Source: Megaustenia siamemsis (Eukaryota > Mollusca > Gastropoda > Stylommatophora > Ariophantidae). Taken from it: 64,000 bases of DNA. The DNA is taken from NCBI GenBank assembly GCA_032433765.1, contig JAVIAB010000051.1:152843421-152907420 (forward strand). The letters run 5' to 3'. The position numbers and the translations under genes were made by a program. The notes below the pieces were generated by a model. It worked only from the letters and a program-made list of their open reading frames with translations. It had not been told where the DNA came from and did no database searches. This document shows, piece after piece, positions 1 to 11,974 of the stretch (positions are counted from its first letter, which is position 1; each line of letters begins with the position of its first letter).

Positions 1-299
1 ACCCAAGAGATCAGGGGAGGGTAACGTCATAAATAAACCACGAATTAATTTTTCCTAACTTTGAGAATTCACCACCATTTCTGATGGGCTTTGAACTGGG
101 GTCATTCCTGTCCTGATGTCGACGTCGTGCCAGTAGGCTATTCATCTTCCGTGATCTAATTTCTCACTTACATTTTGTTTTTCTATCCCATATATTTTCG
201 AAATGACTCTCTTGCCTTCGATCTCTTTTGTTGTCACTAATTTTAAAATGGTGCTTCCTAATTTGAAAACTAAAAAAAGTTAGCTCCCTTTTTCTTCAC
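1..299. other. Unassigned AT-rich sequence
   Basis: No exon, repeat family or motif was recognised here. It ends where the 36-bp tandem array begins. Confidence 0.3.
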
Positions 300-765
300 A
301 TGATTGCCGGAGATGTAACGTGATTGGGGCGTTAACGTGATTCTCATGAGATGTAACGTGATTGAAACGTTAATGATTGTCATGAGAGGTAACGTGATTG
401 AAAAGTTAATGATTGTCATGAGATGTAACGTGATTGAAACGTTAATGATTGTCATGAGAAGTAACGTGATTGAAACATTAATGATTGTCATGAGATGTAA
501 CGTGATTGAAACGTTAATGATTGTCATGAGAGGTAACGTGATTGAAATGTTAATGTGATTGTCACGAAAGGTAACTTGATTGAAACGTTAACATGATTGC
601 CATGAAAGGTAACGTGATTGAAACGTTAACGTGATTGTCGTGACAGGTAACATGATTGAAACGTTAACGTGATTGAAACATTAACGTGCATGTCACCACT
701 GGTAACGTGATTGAAGCGTTAACGTGATTGTCACGAGATGTAAAGTGATTGAAACGTCTCAGGAT
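300..765. repeat. 36-bp minisatellite (TAACGTGATTGAAACGTTAA core)
   Basis: About 12 units with a 36-bp spacing, seen for example at CATGAG positions 345, 381, 417 and 453. Each unit carries TAACGTGATTGAAACGTTAA followed by TGATTGTCATGAGA. Copies after about 550 are more diverged and some are shortened. Because 36 is a multiple of three, both strands stay open for long stretches; this is not evidence of coding. Confidence 0.93.
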
Positions 766-1189
766 AAAAAAAAATTATCCTCACAACAAAGAATTAACAG
801 CTCTAACGACGCTGCCTTAATCCATCTTTTATCCGCACTTTACACTCTGTTTACAGCCGCCAGCAATATTATCTCTTGTTTATGTTTAATGCTGCATGGG
901 TAATCTGTCTTTACTGTTGGTGTTTACATTTTGTCAATAGCTTCTGGATGTTTTATGTTTCTGAACTTCTTTCTGAGTGTGGAAGCCATGAGTCTGAGTG
1001 TATGTCACGTGCAAGCCTATTGCTATTTCCGGTGTCAGAAATTGTTCGTTCTAGAAGTCAAGGCTAAATAATGTTTGTATCTTCGTCAGGAGAAAACACT
1101 CATAAAAGTGTTTGGCTTAACAGCCGAACATAATGTGATGTAAGGATAGCATTTAGGAAAGAAGTAGAGCTGCAGAGAATATTTGAACT
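766..1189. other. Unassigned sequence
   Basis: Non-repetitive AT-rich DNA in which no splice-bounded exon or known repeat could be recognised. Confidence 0.3.
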
Positions 1190-1295
1190 AAACATAAAAT
1201 GGTATTGGAACAACTAAACTAAGAGAAAGACGAGAAATTACAACGTTCCGGCAAAAAGCCTTCTTCATGTATAACAAACAAAAAATATATATTAA
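1190..1295 (-). mobile_element. Short retroelement 3' tail, possibly Penelope-like (copy 1, degraded)
   Basis: Read on the minus strand, this has a GAAGAAGGC-T-rich-GCCGGAACGTTG block and ends in AATACCAT, the same layout as the segments at 21.45 and 54.7 kb. The GATGA...GCCGAAAC pattern resembles the hammerhead-like cores known from Penelope-like elements. This copy is diverged in the core. Membership in one family is likely; the class assignment is tentative. Confidence 0.4.
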
Positions 1296-1689
1296 GCACG
1301 TAAATCCAAGCCAGAAACCACAATACAGATCTAAATAAAATGGCGGAAAAAGACGGTGGCCAGGATTTACAGTAAATTCTGACCACCGTTTTTTTCCTCC
1401 ATTTTTTTAGACATGTGATCCCCTTACCATTTTATGCTTATTTTAACTAAAGTGAATGACCTGGCAGAAAGGTAAGATCAAAGCAGAAAAAACAACTGTA
1501 GCGAATGAAAGTAGCGACGAGACATGATATGGCACTTGATAATGTGGCTAACATCAACTGTAAATCTGAATAGTGATGACTAGATACGACGAAAGACGAA
1601 TGGTTGAATTTAATTAATGTCTGTTTCTGGAATGACAATGTAAGGTTATATATTTATACTACTATTGCTGTGTTTCTGTCTAACAAACC
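1296..1689. other. Unassigned sequence
   Basis: No recognisable element. A short inverted motif built on CGGTGGCCAGGATTTAC and GTAAATTCTGACCACCG lies around 1352-1390, giving an imperfect hairpin near a T-rich run. Confidence 0.3.
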
Positions 1690-2150
1690 AAACTCCCATC
1701 CATCATGGCAACACCTAGGAGTCGTAGACTAAGGTGGCTGGGTCATGTAAGAAGAATGGCAATCATTCGTATTTTCAAACAAATATGGTATGGTAAACTT
1801 AAGGACCGAAAGAGACCAAGGTGCAGACTAGTGCTGAGGTATAATGATGCTTGCAGGACTTCCTTGAGTGAATTCTCTATCAGTGAAAAAAATGGACAAA
1901 TCTGGGTACAGATCGTAGAACATGGAGAACAAACATAAAAAAAATGCCACACCCACTTTCGAGGCAGTGCAAATATCAACTCCAGAAGACAAAAGGCACA
2001 GGAGAAAGGAGACGAGACCAGACACCACGGTTACATCTTGTTCGCTCTGTGGTCGAACCTGTCTATCCAACATTTTGCAGATTCATCCACGAGAGAAGCT
2101 GTTCAGTAAAATAGCATTCAACATAAGACACTCATATTTTTTACCAAAAT
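1690..2150 (+). pseudogene. LINE-D fragment: C-terminal end of a non-LTR retrotransposon protein
   Basis: The translation begins RRLRWLGHVRRM and continues KLKDRKRPRCR, LSEFSISE and W...IVEHGEQ, the arrangement found at the C-terminus of many APE-type LINE proteins after the reverse transcriptase. In a second frame it continues to a CSLCGRTCLSN segment, the remnant of a terminal cysteine-rich finger. The switch of frame near 1925-1935 shows it is broken. No endonuclease or RT catalytic part is present, so it is 5' truncated. A related copy lies at 36.56 kb. Confidence 0.75.
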
Positions 2151-2720
2151 ACTGACATCATGGTTCCTTGCTATCAACCGTCTGTCAAGACGCCATATCT
2201 GTTTAGTCGACCTTTCTTTTAAGCCGAATAGTTTATTGAAACCCTGAAGTGTTCAACAATGAGAGATTCAACGGCGTAGAAACGAACATACAGAAGCAAA
2301 ACAACATATATGTATGTAACCGGTTAATCTACAACTACAACTTACTAAACAGTTCACGAAATTATAACTTCCTCGGAAACACTCAATAATAAGTGAATAA
2401 TTATGAATAAAACTAAAGAATAAAGTACATAATGAGTGAAACACGCAACAAAATAAAGAGTAACAATTTAGTTGAATAAACAGTCTTATTACATCTGTAT
2501 GTGGGTGTCTGTATTTATAATTGATCATCCTCGTCATTTGTTACATCTTTCATGGTCACGATGAAACTGTTGAGATTTTGTTTCTTGAATTACAAACATC
2601 GACAGAACGTTCATGGCAACACAAACTAGTCTTCTGGAAACTCAAAACAAATATGATCATTTTTGATCATTTTTCACTTCAACAACCAATGGTGCTAGTT
2701 TCGTCAAGTCTAGGACAGAG
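2151..2720. other. Unassigned AT-rich sequence
   Basis: No exon or repeat family recognised; the 58-bp array starts at its right edge. Confidence 0.3.
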
Positions 2721-2961
2721 TTTACAAATATTTTATTGAGGGAAAAATCAGCCATTATCATATAGGCCACTAATGACGTTTACAAATATTTTATTGAGGG
2801 AAAAATCGGCCATTATCATACAGGCCACTAATGACGTTTACAAACATTTTATTGAGGGAAAAATCAGCCATTATCAAACATGCCACTAATGACGTTTACA
2901 AATATTTTATTGAGGGAAAAATCGGCCATTATCATACAGGCCACTAATGACGTTTACAAAA
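2721..2961. repeat. 58-bp minisatellite, about four units
   Basis: TTTACAAATATTTTATTGAG starts at 2721 and recurs every 58 bp (2779, 2837, 2895), with GGCCACTAATGACG closing each unit. Units differ by a few substitutions (TCAGCC or TCGGCC), so the array is recent or homogenised. Confidence 0.95.
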
Positions 2962-3536
2962 ATATACGATTGTTCTACATTTTACACAATAATAGATAGC
3001 TTGGATATTTCCGCTCTAACTATTCCCTTGGATATTTCCGCTTTAACCAATCTATGATGTTTCTTTCTCTAATTCAATTGTGATCAACCCTTTATGTTTT
3101 GATTTGACCCTAAACAACAATTCACAATTTAAAATGTCTTCTAAGTAAAATACAATATATGTCCTCTTGTAGACAAATATTTCAACCCAAATTTTATAGA
3201 TTTTATTTATTTCGTTTAGATGCCAATAAAGCGCGTGTGTCGTGACACTCTTAACTTGTGTCAAATGTGTCATCGTCTCAATGAAACACACAAATTAACC
3301 TTATTTGACGGAATTAATGTTTGACCATGAGCATCTAGTTGCCATGGATTTTCATCCATGCTTCTTGTTCTCTTAAAACGCCCTGTATTTAAATGAGTAG
3401 GAAGTCTTTTAAAAGAAAAAAAATTATCTTTATGGCGTTCTCCTATTACTGAGTTCTCATGGGAGCGGTAGGGCTTATAGGAACTGAGAATAAAGGCTAG
3501 CTGTCCAGTGCAGTTGCCAAGAGGTGTTCAGTAAAA
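2962..3536. other. Unassigned sequence
   Basis: Contains a short direct repeat around TTGGATATTTCCGCT (about 3000 and 3028). No gene or element could be supported. Confidence 0.3.
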
Positions 3537-3790
3537 TAGTAGTAAAGAGTCCCCGTCACGCCAAGTGACGTATAGGGAATATGGTGTTAGTGACCATAAA
3601 TTTTACAGACCTTCGGCGCATGATTTTTGGGGTTATGTGGTTGGTATTACGCCCGTGCTGCTTTACTTTTCCAGAAAAAAATCCGGTACCCATTAAAGGC
3701 AGGGTGAACCTGGAAGTGGAGTTGGGATCGAACTCTACCTCTTGTCCTTTGTAGTTCAGTTCACTAACCACTGAGCAATCGCAGCTAGGT
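3537..3790 (-). mobile_element. SINE-1 copy a (tRNA-derived SINE)
   Basis: On the minus strand the element opens with a tRNA-like head (a diverged AGCTGCGATTGCTCAGTGG A-box region, then a TTCGATCCC-type B box), followed by a body ending in a GCCA/TGGC-type hairpin (eroded to CGTCACTTGGCGTGACG here) and an (ACTTT)n-type tail at 3537-3550. It is diverged from the consensus suggested by the 53.8 kb copy, so it is an older insertion. Confidence 0.88.
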
Positions 3791-4139
3791 GTTCAGTACT
3801 GAGGTTTTATTTCGCCCCAGAAAGCGATATCGAAAAGTAAAATAAAACACAAAATTGACATCCAGACAGAGACAGACACAAATATATTCAACGCTTCGGT
3901 CGTCAGCGAAAATTAAAGCTAAACTCGCTCATGTCAACGTTCCTTGCACGATAAAGAGCGAAATCAAAAGCAATGACAATAGTAAGATAACAAGTAACGA
4001 AAACATTGATGGAAGTAAAAAATGTTTTCTCTCCAAAACGAAAAACAAATCTGAATTAAAACTGTTGTTTGTGCCGTTGCTTGGCAGTGAGGGCGCTACC
4101 ATTCGCTCGTAGATTCTTGCAGCTATCAGACGACCGGCT
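3791..4139. other. Unassigned sequence
   Basis: Low-complexity A-rich stretch around 3940-4050. No conserved domain recognised in any frame. Confidence 0.3.
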
Positions 4140-4740
4140 CTAGGATTTTCAGTCCCTGTTTTATTGAGTGCCGTCTCCACATCGAAGGTTGGCTACCATG
4201 GAGCGCTATTCCGCTCTCTCTCTCTTGTTTTGATGGTGCAGGTTGTTATAGACTGACTTGTCCATATTTTGATATCTCTTATCTATGTTGGTCTTGTCTA
4301 TCTCTGTCTCTTTTACCTTGTAATTTCCTTCCAAAATTACTTGTAGTAGATTGCTGTATCTTTTAACATGCCCCAAAAATCCCATTTGTTTTGTTTGAAT
4401 TGTGTTTAGTAGTTCTCTTTCCATTTTTAGTTGTTTTAAGACTTCATCGTTTGTTTTCTTTTCATCCAATTCTTCCTATTTTTCTACAAATGCACATTTC
4501 AAAGGCTTCAATTTTCTGTCCTGTTTTCTTTTCTAATGTCCATGTTTCAGCACCATACAGAAATGTTGAGAATATATAATATTTTTGCTATTCTTAGGTT
4601 TGTCCTGGTATTATTTGTTTTGATGTTAGTATATTTTTCATAGCATTAACATTACTTTTTTGCATTCCTGTTCTTTTGTTTATTTCATTTTTACATTTCC
4701 ATCAGCCATTATATGGTTTGCTAGTATTGTATTAGTTTTC
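4140..4740 (-). pseudogene. LINE-E 3' fragment (C-terminal RT-associated region)
   Basis: Minus-strand translation at 4206-4469 reads DEKKTNDEVLKQLKMER and then TIQTKQMGFLGHVKR, LLQVILEG and a basic QN-rich tail, the typical end of an APE-type LINE protein. Its 3' end (GCGCTCCATGGTAGCCAACC) matches the copy at 41.43-41.65 kb. It lacks RT catalytic motifs and is 5' truncated; the part toward 4740 is degraded by frame changes. Confidence 0.75.
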
Positions 4741-6384
4741 TCCTTATGTTTCATTTAGGAACTGCTGCTAACTATTTTATGATAGACAGTTTACATAGAT
4801 CACAACACGATGTATTAACAATGTCTTGACATTAATTCATGTAATCAATAATCACAGACTATGAATTTGGTTTATTCAGGTTTATATGATCATCGGTTGT
4901 ACACGTGATGTATATAGTGAAGTACCCAGTCATTCCAAAAACAATGTTCTTGTTCTGGATGCGCTCAAGAAGTTAACACCGTTATTTATTTGAGGTATTT
5001 CTTAGTAAATTTTGTATAAGAATTTATAATTCTCTATCTTTCAACTATTAAATTATAACAACTCGTTTTGCTTGACACTTGTTCTTCTATATCTATGTCT
5101 TGACTTATTCAATGCTTCTCTTACTCTACTTACTATTGTTATCTGGAGCACAAAGCTTCTGAATCTAACTTGAAACACTTCTCAACTAAACTATGTCTTC
5201 CTGACTGACCTATCTCTGGATCTTCCTTCTCCACCTTTATTTGATACAAACTGTGTGAAGGTCCATAACTATAAAAACCCACTTCTTCGTTCAGGCCGTT
5301 TCGACCGAAGTTGGACTAAGCTCTCTATTTTACATTTTCTAAACTTCTGAATCTTTCTCAACTTTTCCTTTCTAAAATCTTCTAATGGATGAGGTTAAAT
5401 ACTTATGTCTAATTTGCATAATTTATGGACTTAGTCTCTGCATAGCCAATGGGTGAAAGCGAAGTTAAACATTTGATGACTTTTGTATCAAATTTTGCAA
5501 AACATGCTTCATCTTGAAATTTAGTTAACCTCTGAGTTTTAAAAAAAAGTGCTAACATGAACTCTAAGAGTGATATATCTCTCATAAACTTAACCTGCTC
5601 CCGAGCTTGTTTATCAACCTAATTTCTGGACACGTGACGGTCAAGTCACGTTTATATCTTAAAACTTTACAACCTACTTTCCTTCTGTGTCTGCGTTATA
5701 GTTGTACTGCTATCATCCACTGAATTTAGATAACTACAAATTTATATCCGACCCATACTATATCTCTATATCTCATTATGTTATCTATTCTCTCCAAGAG
5801 TGTCAAAGGTAGTTGTAGCTCTGAACTGTCTAAAGATTAATTCCTTCAACTTTGATATCCAGTTGTAGCCTTTTAGTATTAACTTTGTTTATGATCATAG
5901 TTTTAGTTTTTTGTCCGTATTTACCATATTCAAATAAACAAACTAACATTTATGAGATAATTGTATGAAAAATAAAACAAATTGCTGCTATTTTCGTTTG
6001 CAAAATTAATTGAAATCAAATTGTGTTGACACCTTTCTACTTTGTGTCTGTAGATTGAAGATTACAAGATACTGCCTACACAGTCTAATTATTATTCTGT
6101 ATTCATTTGATCACAGTAGTCAATTCTAAAAATTAACAAAACATATGTCAGTAAAAGTAATATTTTAGATTTCTGTGATTTAAATAGATTTAATATAGAT
6201 TTAAATAGATTTAATATAGATTTAAATATGAAGTGTCAGTACAAAAATGATATCCAATCAGACATGAACTATTTCGATCACAGCATCAGACACAAGATCT
6301 CGATGAAACATTTGTGTCAGGTACATGTCATCTTTCATGCTACTTTTGTCAGCTTCAACATAAACGTGGGTAACAAATATTTTA
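4741..6384. other. Unassigned AT-rich sequence upstream of LINE-A
   Basis: About 1.6 kb in which no exon or known repeat was recognised. A small tandem duplication of AGATTTAAATAGATTTAATAT lies at about 6180-6228. Part of the right end may belong to the 5' untranslated region of LINE-A. Confidence 0.3.
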
Positions 6385-6445
6385 CTTTCGCTAAAATTGG
6401 GTGCCCAAACCAGGAAAGAGAAGGGCTTTCTGTCTAAGAGACGTA

Positions 6446-7746
6446 TGACGCAATCCGGAGAAAGCCGTAAGGAGTCCGGGTTGCCGACTCACCCTTTGTC
6501 TACCAGGAAATCCTCTAGAATTGGCACCTGGAATGTTCGTACCCTTAACGAACAGGGAAAAGCTGCACAAGTGGCAGCAGAAATGACTAACTACAAAATA
6601 GATATTCTGGGAATGTGTGAAACAAGATGGCTGGGAGCGGAGAGAATAAAACTGAATACAGGGGAGATGATTTTATCATCAGGACACCAGGAACCAGGAG
6701 CACAACATAGCGAAGGGGTAGCTATAATGCTATCAAAGAATGCACAGAAGACACTAATAGAATGGGAGGCAGTGGGACCAAGACTGGTGAGAGCAACACT
6801 TAAAACAACCAAAAACAAAATAAAATTACACATTATACAATGCTATGCACCAACCAACGATAAGGATGATTCAGTTAAAGATGATTTCTATAAACAGTTA
6901 CAATGTCAGATGGATGCAAGACGAGCCAAGGATATTATAATCTTGATGGGAGACCTAAATGCTAAGGTAGGATCAGACAACATAGGCTTCGAAGAGATTA
7001 TGGGAAAACATGGACTTGGAGATATAAACGAAAATGGAGAGATATTTGTGAATTTATGCGCCCTTAATCAAATTAGCCTAGGAGGAACAATATTCCAACA
7101 TAAAAGAATACACAAAGCTACATGGGTGTCACCAGACCATAGAACGGAAAATCAAATTGATCACATATGTATTAATAATAAGTTTAAGTCATCGTTACAG
7201 GATGTAAAAGTATATAGAGGGGCAGATGTAGCTTCTGATCATCATCTTCTGTTAGCCAAACTTAAAATTAAACTAAAAAGGTATACTACAACGAATAAGG
7301 GTAGAAAGTATTTCAATGTAGGGTTTCTTAAAGAACAAGGAATTAAAGATAAATTTCCAGTCACAATATCAAACAAATACCAAGTCCTCCAACAACTAGA
7401 AAATACAATAAATATAGAAGATCATTGGAAACAGGTAAAAGATATATGGAAAGACACATGCGAAGAAACACTGGGGAAAAGAGAACGCCAGAATAAGGCA
7501 TGGATGACAGCAGAGACCCTGGACAAAATTAAAGAAAGAAAGAACAGGAAAGCAGACATAAATAAAAGCAAAACAAGAAGTAATAAAGCCAAGACACAGG
7601 AAGCTTACACAGAGGTGAACAAAGAAGTGAGAAGATGCATTAAAAGGCATAAGAGGAAATATATAGATGAACTAGCTAAAGAGGCAGAAGAAGCAGCAAA
7701 AAAAGGGAATATGAAAAAAAACTGTACAACAGCACAAAGAAATTAG
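6446..7746 (+). pseudogene. LINE-A apurinic-like endonuclease domain (5' half of ORF)
   Basis: This half encodes the target-nicking endonuclease. The fold is recognisable by RIGTWNVRTLNEQGKAA near its start, then CETRWLG, LMGDLNAKVGSD (catalytic Asp/Asn), QIDHICIN and VASDHHLLLAKL (catalytic Asp-His). A methionine at 6446 shortly before the domain is the most sensible start; the frame is open further upstream to about 6397 without an ATG. The domain is complete, with its key D, N and H residues kept. After it come lysine-rich helices linking to the RT. The frame is lost at the A-run 7714-7721 and terminates at 7744-7746. Confidence 0.88.
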
Positions 7747-7754
7747 GTAGAAAA

Positions 7755-9436
7755 TACAAACAGATCAACGCCTTTATCAAAGATAAGACAGGAAATCTGC
7801 TTAGTAATATAAGGGAACAAATGGAGAGATGGAAAAAGCACTTTGAAGAACTTTTGAACAGACCCAGCTCAAATAATCCTCCAGATATACTACCAGCAGA
7901 AGAAGAGTTACACGTTAACTGCGGAAAACCAAGCAAAGAAGAAATAATGAAAGCCATCAAACTATTAAAAGATGGTAAAGCCACAGGACCAGATGAAATT
8001 CCTTCGGAAGCCATCAAAGCAGACATTAACACATCTACCAAGATGTTACATGATCTATTGGGTAAAATTTGGGAGAGGAAAGAAATACCTAAAGACTGGA
8101 GAGAAGGTTATATGATTAAACTACCAAAGAAAGGAAGTTTACAGGAGTGCACACATTATAGGGGAATTATGCTACTATCTGTGCCAGGAAAAAAATTAGC
8201 CAGAATCATCCTGGAGAGATTATAAGAGGCTATAGAGAAACACTTGAGAGATGAACAAGCAGGTTTTAGGAAGAACAGATCATGTGCTGATCAAATAACT
8301 ACTCTACGTATAATAGTTGAACAAAGTTTAGAACTAAAATCCCGACTTTATATTGGATTCATAGATTACGAAAAGGCATTTGATAGTTTAGACAGAAGAT
8401 TGCTTTGGAAGTTGCTGAGTCATTATGGAATCCCCATAAAGTTTATTAACCTGATAAAAACAAGGTATGAAGGAACAAAATGTAGAGTGGTGCATGAAGG
8501 ACAGCTTACAGAAGCATTTGAAATAAGAACAGGAGTAAGGCAAGGATGCCTCCTGTCCCCATTTCTCTTTCTACTGGCCATAGATTGGATTATGAAAATA
8601 ACTCAAAACAACAGAAGTGGGATCCAGTGGTCACTGATCAAACAACTTGATGATTTAGACTTTGCTGATGACATAGCTCTCTTATCACACAGCCATCAAC
8701 AGATGCAGGATAAAATGAGTATATTAGATGAGAGATCACAACAGCTAGGACTAAAGATTAATAGAGATAAGACCAACATTATGAGAATTAATGCATTTGG
8801 CAATAACCAAATAAAACTAGGAGAAATACCTCTACTAGACGTACAATCTTACATATATCTGGGCAGTAATATAGATAAAGAGGAAGGAACAGAAAATGGT
8901 ACCAAAATAAGGATATCAAAAGCAAGAGGAGCTTTCATTGCACTGGGAAACATATGGAAATCCAAAGAAATTAGGTTAAATACAAAAATAAAAATGTTCA
9001 ACTCAAATGTTAAGTCGGTCCTATTATATGGCTGTGAAACATGGACAATAACAAAATTGACAATCACGAAGGTACAATCTTTCATTAATGGATGCTTACG
9101 CAGAATAAAGGGATGGAAATGGCAGGACAAAATCACTAACGTGGAATTATGGAAATGTACCGGCCAAATACCAGTGGATAAAGAGATACAGCGAAGACGA
9201 TGGCGATGGATAGGACACACACTACGGAAGCCAACTGAGAGTATTACACAACAGGCCCTTTTTTGGAATCCCTAGGGGAAAAGACAAAGTGGAAGACCAA
9301 GGAATTCTTGGAGAAGACAGGTCGAAGCAGAGATGAAGATGATGGGGAAGACATGGAATGATCTTAAAAGAATTGCAAAAAAAACAGAACGACTTGGAAA
9401 GTGTTTGTTGAAGACCTATGCTCCACTGGGAGCTAA
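7755..9436 (+). pseudogene. LINE-A reverse transcriptase and C-terminal domain (3' half of ORF)
   Basis: This half encodes RNA-templated DNA synthesis. Visible blocks in order: ATGPDEIPSEAIK (RT block 1), [46 protein letters not shown] (block with first catalytic Asp), [25 protein letters not shown] (catalytic Asp pair) and [13 protein letters not shown]. The C-terminal segment has [29 protein letters not shown], then a basic GRPRNSWRRQ tail. Internal TAA at 8223 falls just before the [11 protein letters not shown] block and TAG at 9273 falls in the basic tail; an A-run at 9377-9384 shifts the last 18 codons. All catalytic residues remain, but the protein cannot be made whole. Confidence 0.88.
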
Positions 9437-9519
9437 AAGGTAGAAGAGGAAGAAAATTTAAGCGCTGGGCTAAATTGGGGCTGAAATTGACTGTTTTAGT
9501 GATATTCTTTTTTCTTCCT

Positions 9520-9990
9520 CTTTCCTTCCTCATTTGCCTTTTAGTGTCGAGGGGAGATATAATTTGCGGTCTTTTGCTCTTCTGTTTTCCTTAGCTCCTG
9601 TTATTTTTCCTAATATTTATAATATTTCCGCCAATCCATCTGTTTTGTGGTCTGCTCTTGGGTCTAGTTTTCTCGCAACGTTTATTGAAGGCTCGTTGTG
9701 ATTTTTTTTTTTTCGTTCTGCTTTATCACGTAGCCAAATCCATTTTATCTGTTATTTCTTTATGTATTCTATGGTGGGGGTTATTCCTAGCATTTTTGCT
9801 AGGTTATTCCTTCTTTCTCAGTTCTTCATTTCTGATTTTATCTCTCAGACTGTTTTGTGTCATTCGTCTAACACATTTCATCAAAGTTGAGGTTATTTTT
9901 CTCATTGTTCTTCCATCTAGGGTCCAGGACTGGCATTGGTAGCACAACTTTGGGAAGAAGATTGTTTTATTGATATTGGTGTCTAAATTC
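9520..9990 (-). pseudogene. LINE-B 3' fragment, copy 1
   Basis: The plus strand carries GTGTCGAGGGGAGATATAAT and GGGTCTAGTTTTCTCGCAACG, the complement of the 3' end of LINE-B seen in sense at 26.04-26.48 kb. It includes the complement of the basic tail and the upstream CQSWTLD-like region. No RT core is present. It abuts the 3' end of LINE-A in opposite orientation. Confidence 0.75.
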
Positions 9991-10243
9991 TATAAGAGTT
10001 GTTCAGTCGGAAATCAAAAACTTTTATAAAAAACTGCGTGTATGGCCAATATTATTGTGTGTCTTGTATGCGAAGGTGGTGATCTTAAGATACCAATAGA
10101 TGGCTTTGACAGGCCTGCGACTTGCATAGAAACCTGAGAAAATTTCGACAAGGCTCCCTTGCATCAATGCATCAAGCAAAACCAGAAAATCGATTTCAGA
10201 TTTTTTTTTTTGTTTAGCAAAATAGAGTTTCATCAGTGGTTGA
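9991..10243. other. Unassigned sequence
   Basis: Short spacer with a T-run at 10201-10212; nothing recognised. Confidence 0.3.
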
Positions 10244-10575
10244 AAATTTGGTCGGTGACTTGTGTATGAGTCGTACTCACGTGTATGAGTCGTACTCACG
10301 TGTATGAGTTGTACTCACGTGTATGAGTCGTACTAACGTGTATGAGTTGTACTCATGTGTATGAGTTGTACTCACGTGTATGAGTTGTACTCATGTGTAT
10401 GAGTTGTACTCATGTGTATGAGTTGTACTCACGTGTATGAGTTGTACTCACGTGTATGAGTTGTACTCATGTGTATGAGTTGTACTCACGTGTATGAGTC
10501 GTACTCATGTGTATGAGTTGTACTCATGTGCATGAGTTGTACTCATGTGTATGAGTCGTACTCACGTGGACTATG
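10244..10575. repeat. 19-bp minisatellite with an E-box in every unit
   Basis: About 16 units of GTATGAGTTGTACTCACGT, exact 19-bp spacing (10321, 10340 and so on). Unit junctions give CACGTG or its deaminated form CATGTG, and each unit contains the imperfect palindrome GAGTNGTACTC. Regulatory meaning is unknown; the array is far from any recognised promoter. Confidence 0.95.
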
Positions 10576-10663
10576 AATGGACTGAGAAGTTCAAGTACAA
10601 CGTTACTGATGTGGATAATTCTGCTCTCCCAGGTTCGACATTCACAGCTGGTCATGGAAGATT

Positions 10664-10795
10664 GCAGCCGTGGAGAATGTCATTGGGAAAGCCAGAACGC
10701 CTCAGCCGTGGAGAATGTCATTGGGAAACCCAGAACGCCTCAGCCGTGGAGAATGTCATTGGGAAATCCGGAACGCCTCAGCCATGGAGGTGGCA
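10664..10795. repeat. 38-bp minisatellite, three and a half units
   Basis: GCCGTGGAGAATGTCATTGG recurs every 38 bp, each followed by GAAA-CCAGAACGCCTCA. Substitutions between units are few. The period is not a multiple of three, so units are read in different frames. Confidence 0.92.
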
Positions 10796-11974
10796 TTTTG
10801 GACATTAGTGTTGAATCAGATCATCAAGTTAATCATAACGAGCTAAAATACCGAAACGTGCGCAAGGCGGCTAACTAATCGCCATAAGTGGCTGCGCACC
10901 CGTCGGAAAAAAATCCTTGTATTGCTTGCGGTATCTACGCACTGGTCACGCCCTGACGTAAGTGCATTGGACTAGAGAGGAAATTGTTTTGAGCAGATAA
11001 TTAAATTATTTTAGCGACTGCAATAAATTCTCTGCAGATAAAATAAAATATATTTTTCCACTGAACCGACATTATATCATCATACACGCAGTTGTCAAAT
11101 TTGTGCTACTCCGAAGAATAAAACAAACCATTTGATATTTCAAAAAATGTGTTCATTATTGTTGTTGTTTCCTTATCAAAATGTTTCTTCTGCCAGTTTA
11201 ACTGCCATGTTAGTTCGGAAAGTTTAATTTGTAGAATGTTTCCTTCCGACCTTGCTTACTCCTCTTTGCAGATAGAATGAATTTGCATCCACCGACCTGA
11301 ATTATTTGGCTGTTTCTTGTATGTTATTAATATTGGGTCGTGACAGTGATTTTCTTGTTCATTAATGCTGTCCTTCTCTTCCACCGGATTTAATTGTCTT
11401 GGCTCTATATCAGAAATGGGTAAACCTTGTCCACAGAAATGTAGATGTCGTTGCTGAGCTTTATCGCATACACAAGCATATGTTCAAGAACCCAGATGAA
11501 CTTGCACACACATCCAGACTTTGTTACAGGTGCAGAAATAATTGCAAATGTTCACACACTGTACATAAAAGTTCCATACACACACACACACACATACAAA
11601 TGTGTGTCCACGTTAGCTCATAACCAGTAAAGCCGTAAAGTTGTCAAGAGGTGATTCTCTGTTACAGATCACGTGATTACTTGCACTAAAATGTCAACAT
11701 TTGACAATCGTGTCTGACACTGCTATTAGAATGTACTAACTATATGTAAATTTTGCTCATCAACCCCCCCCCCCCCCCTTCACCCCTTCCCCACAACTCG
11801 GTCTTTGTTCATTTTGAGACATACAAATAATAAATGAACAGTACTTTTGCGGGAAACTTCCGAGACGATCTTTCAGCCAATCATTTCAGGGGAACAGGTA
11901 TGTTTAAAAAACTCGGTGAAACAGTATTATTAGTGAATTGTTTTCTGAGTGTTGTAATTGACTGACTCTTGCCC
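10796..11974. other. Unassigned sequence with simple repeats
   Basis: Holds an (AC)n run at about 11577-11600 and a 17-C homopolymer at about 11765-11781. No exon or interspersed repeat recognised. Confidence 0.4.

Larger units (their letters stand above)
6385..9480 (+). mobile_element. LINE-A: nearly full-length APE-type, RTE-like non-LTR retrotransposon
   Basis: One reading unit of about 1,000 codons runs from near 6446 to about 9436, with an N-terminal endonuclease, a reverse transcriptase, and a C-terminal WGH-type domain with basic GRPR tail. There is no RNase H and no gag-like first ORF visible, which fits RTE-like elements. Four lesions separate it from an open frame: an extra A in the A-run 7714-7721, a TAA at 8223-8225, a TAG at 9273-9275 and an extra A in the run 9377-9384. 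A second, antisense copy of its 3' part lies at 31.38-31.96 kb and supports the last frameshift. Few lesions imply a recent insertion. The exact clade cannot be fixed without phylogeny. Confidence 0.88.

Noticed and set aside
11765..11781. Poly-C tract as a regulatory or quadruplex element
   Set aside because: A single homopolymer run without further structure; could be a sequencing or slippage product.
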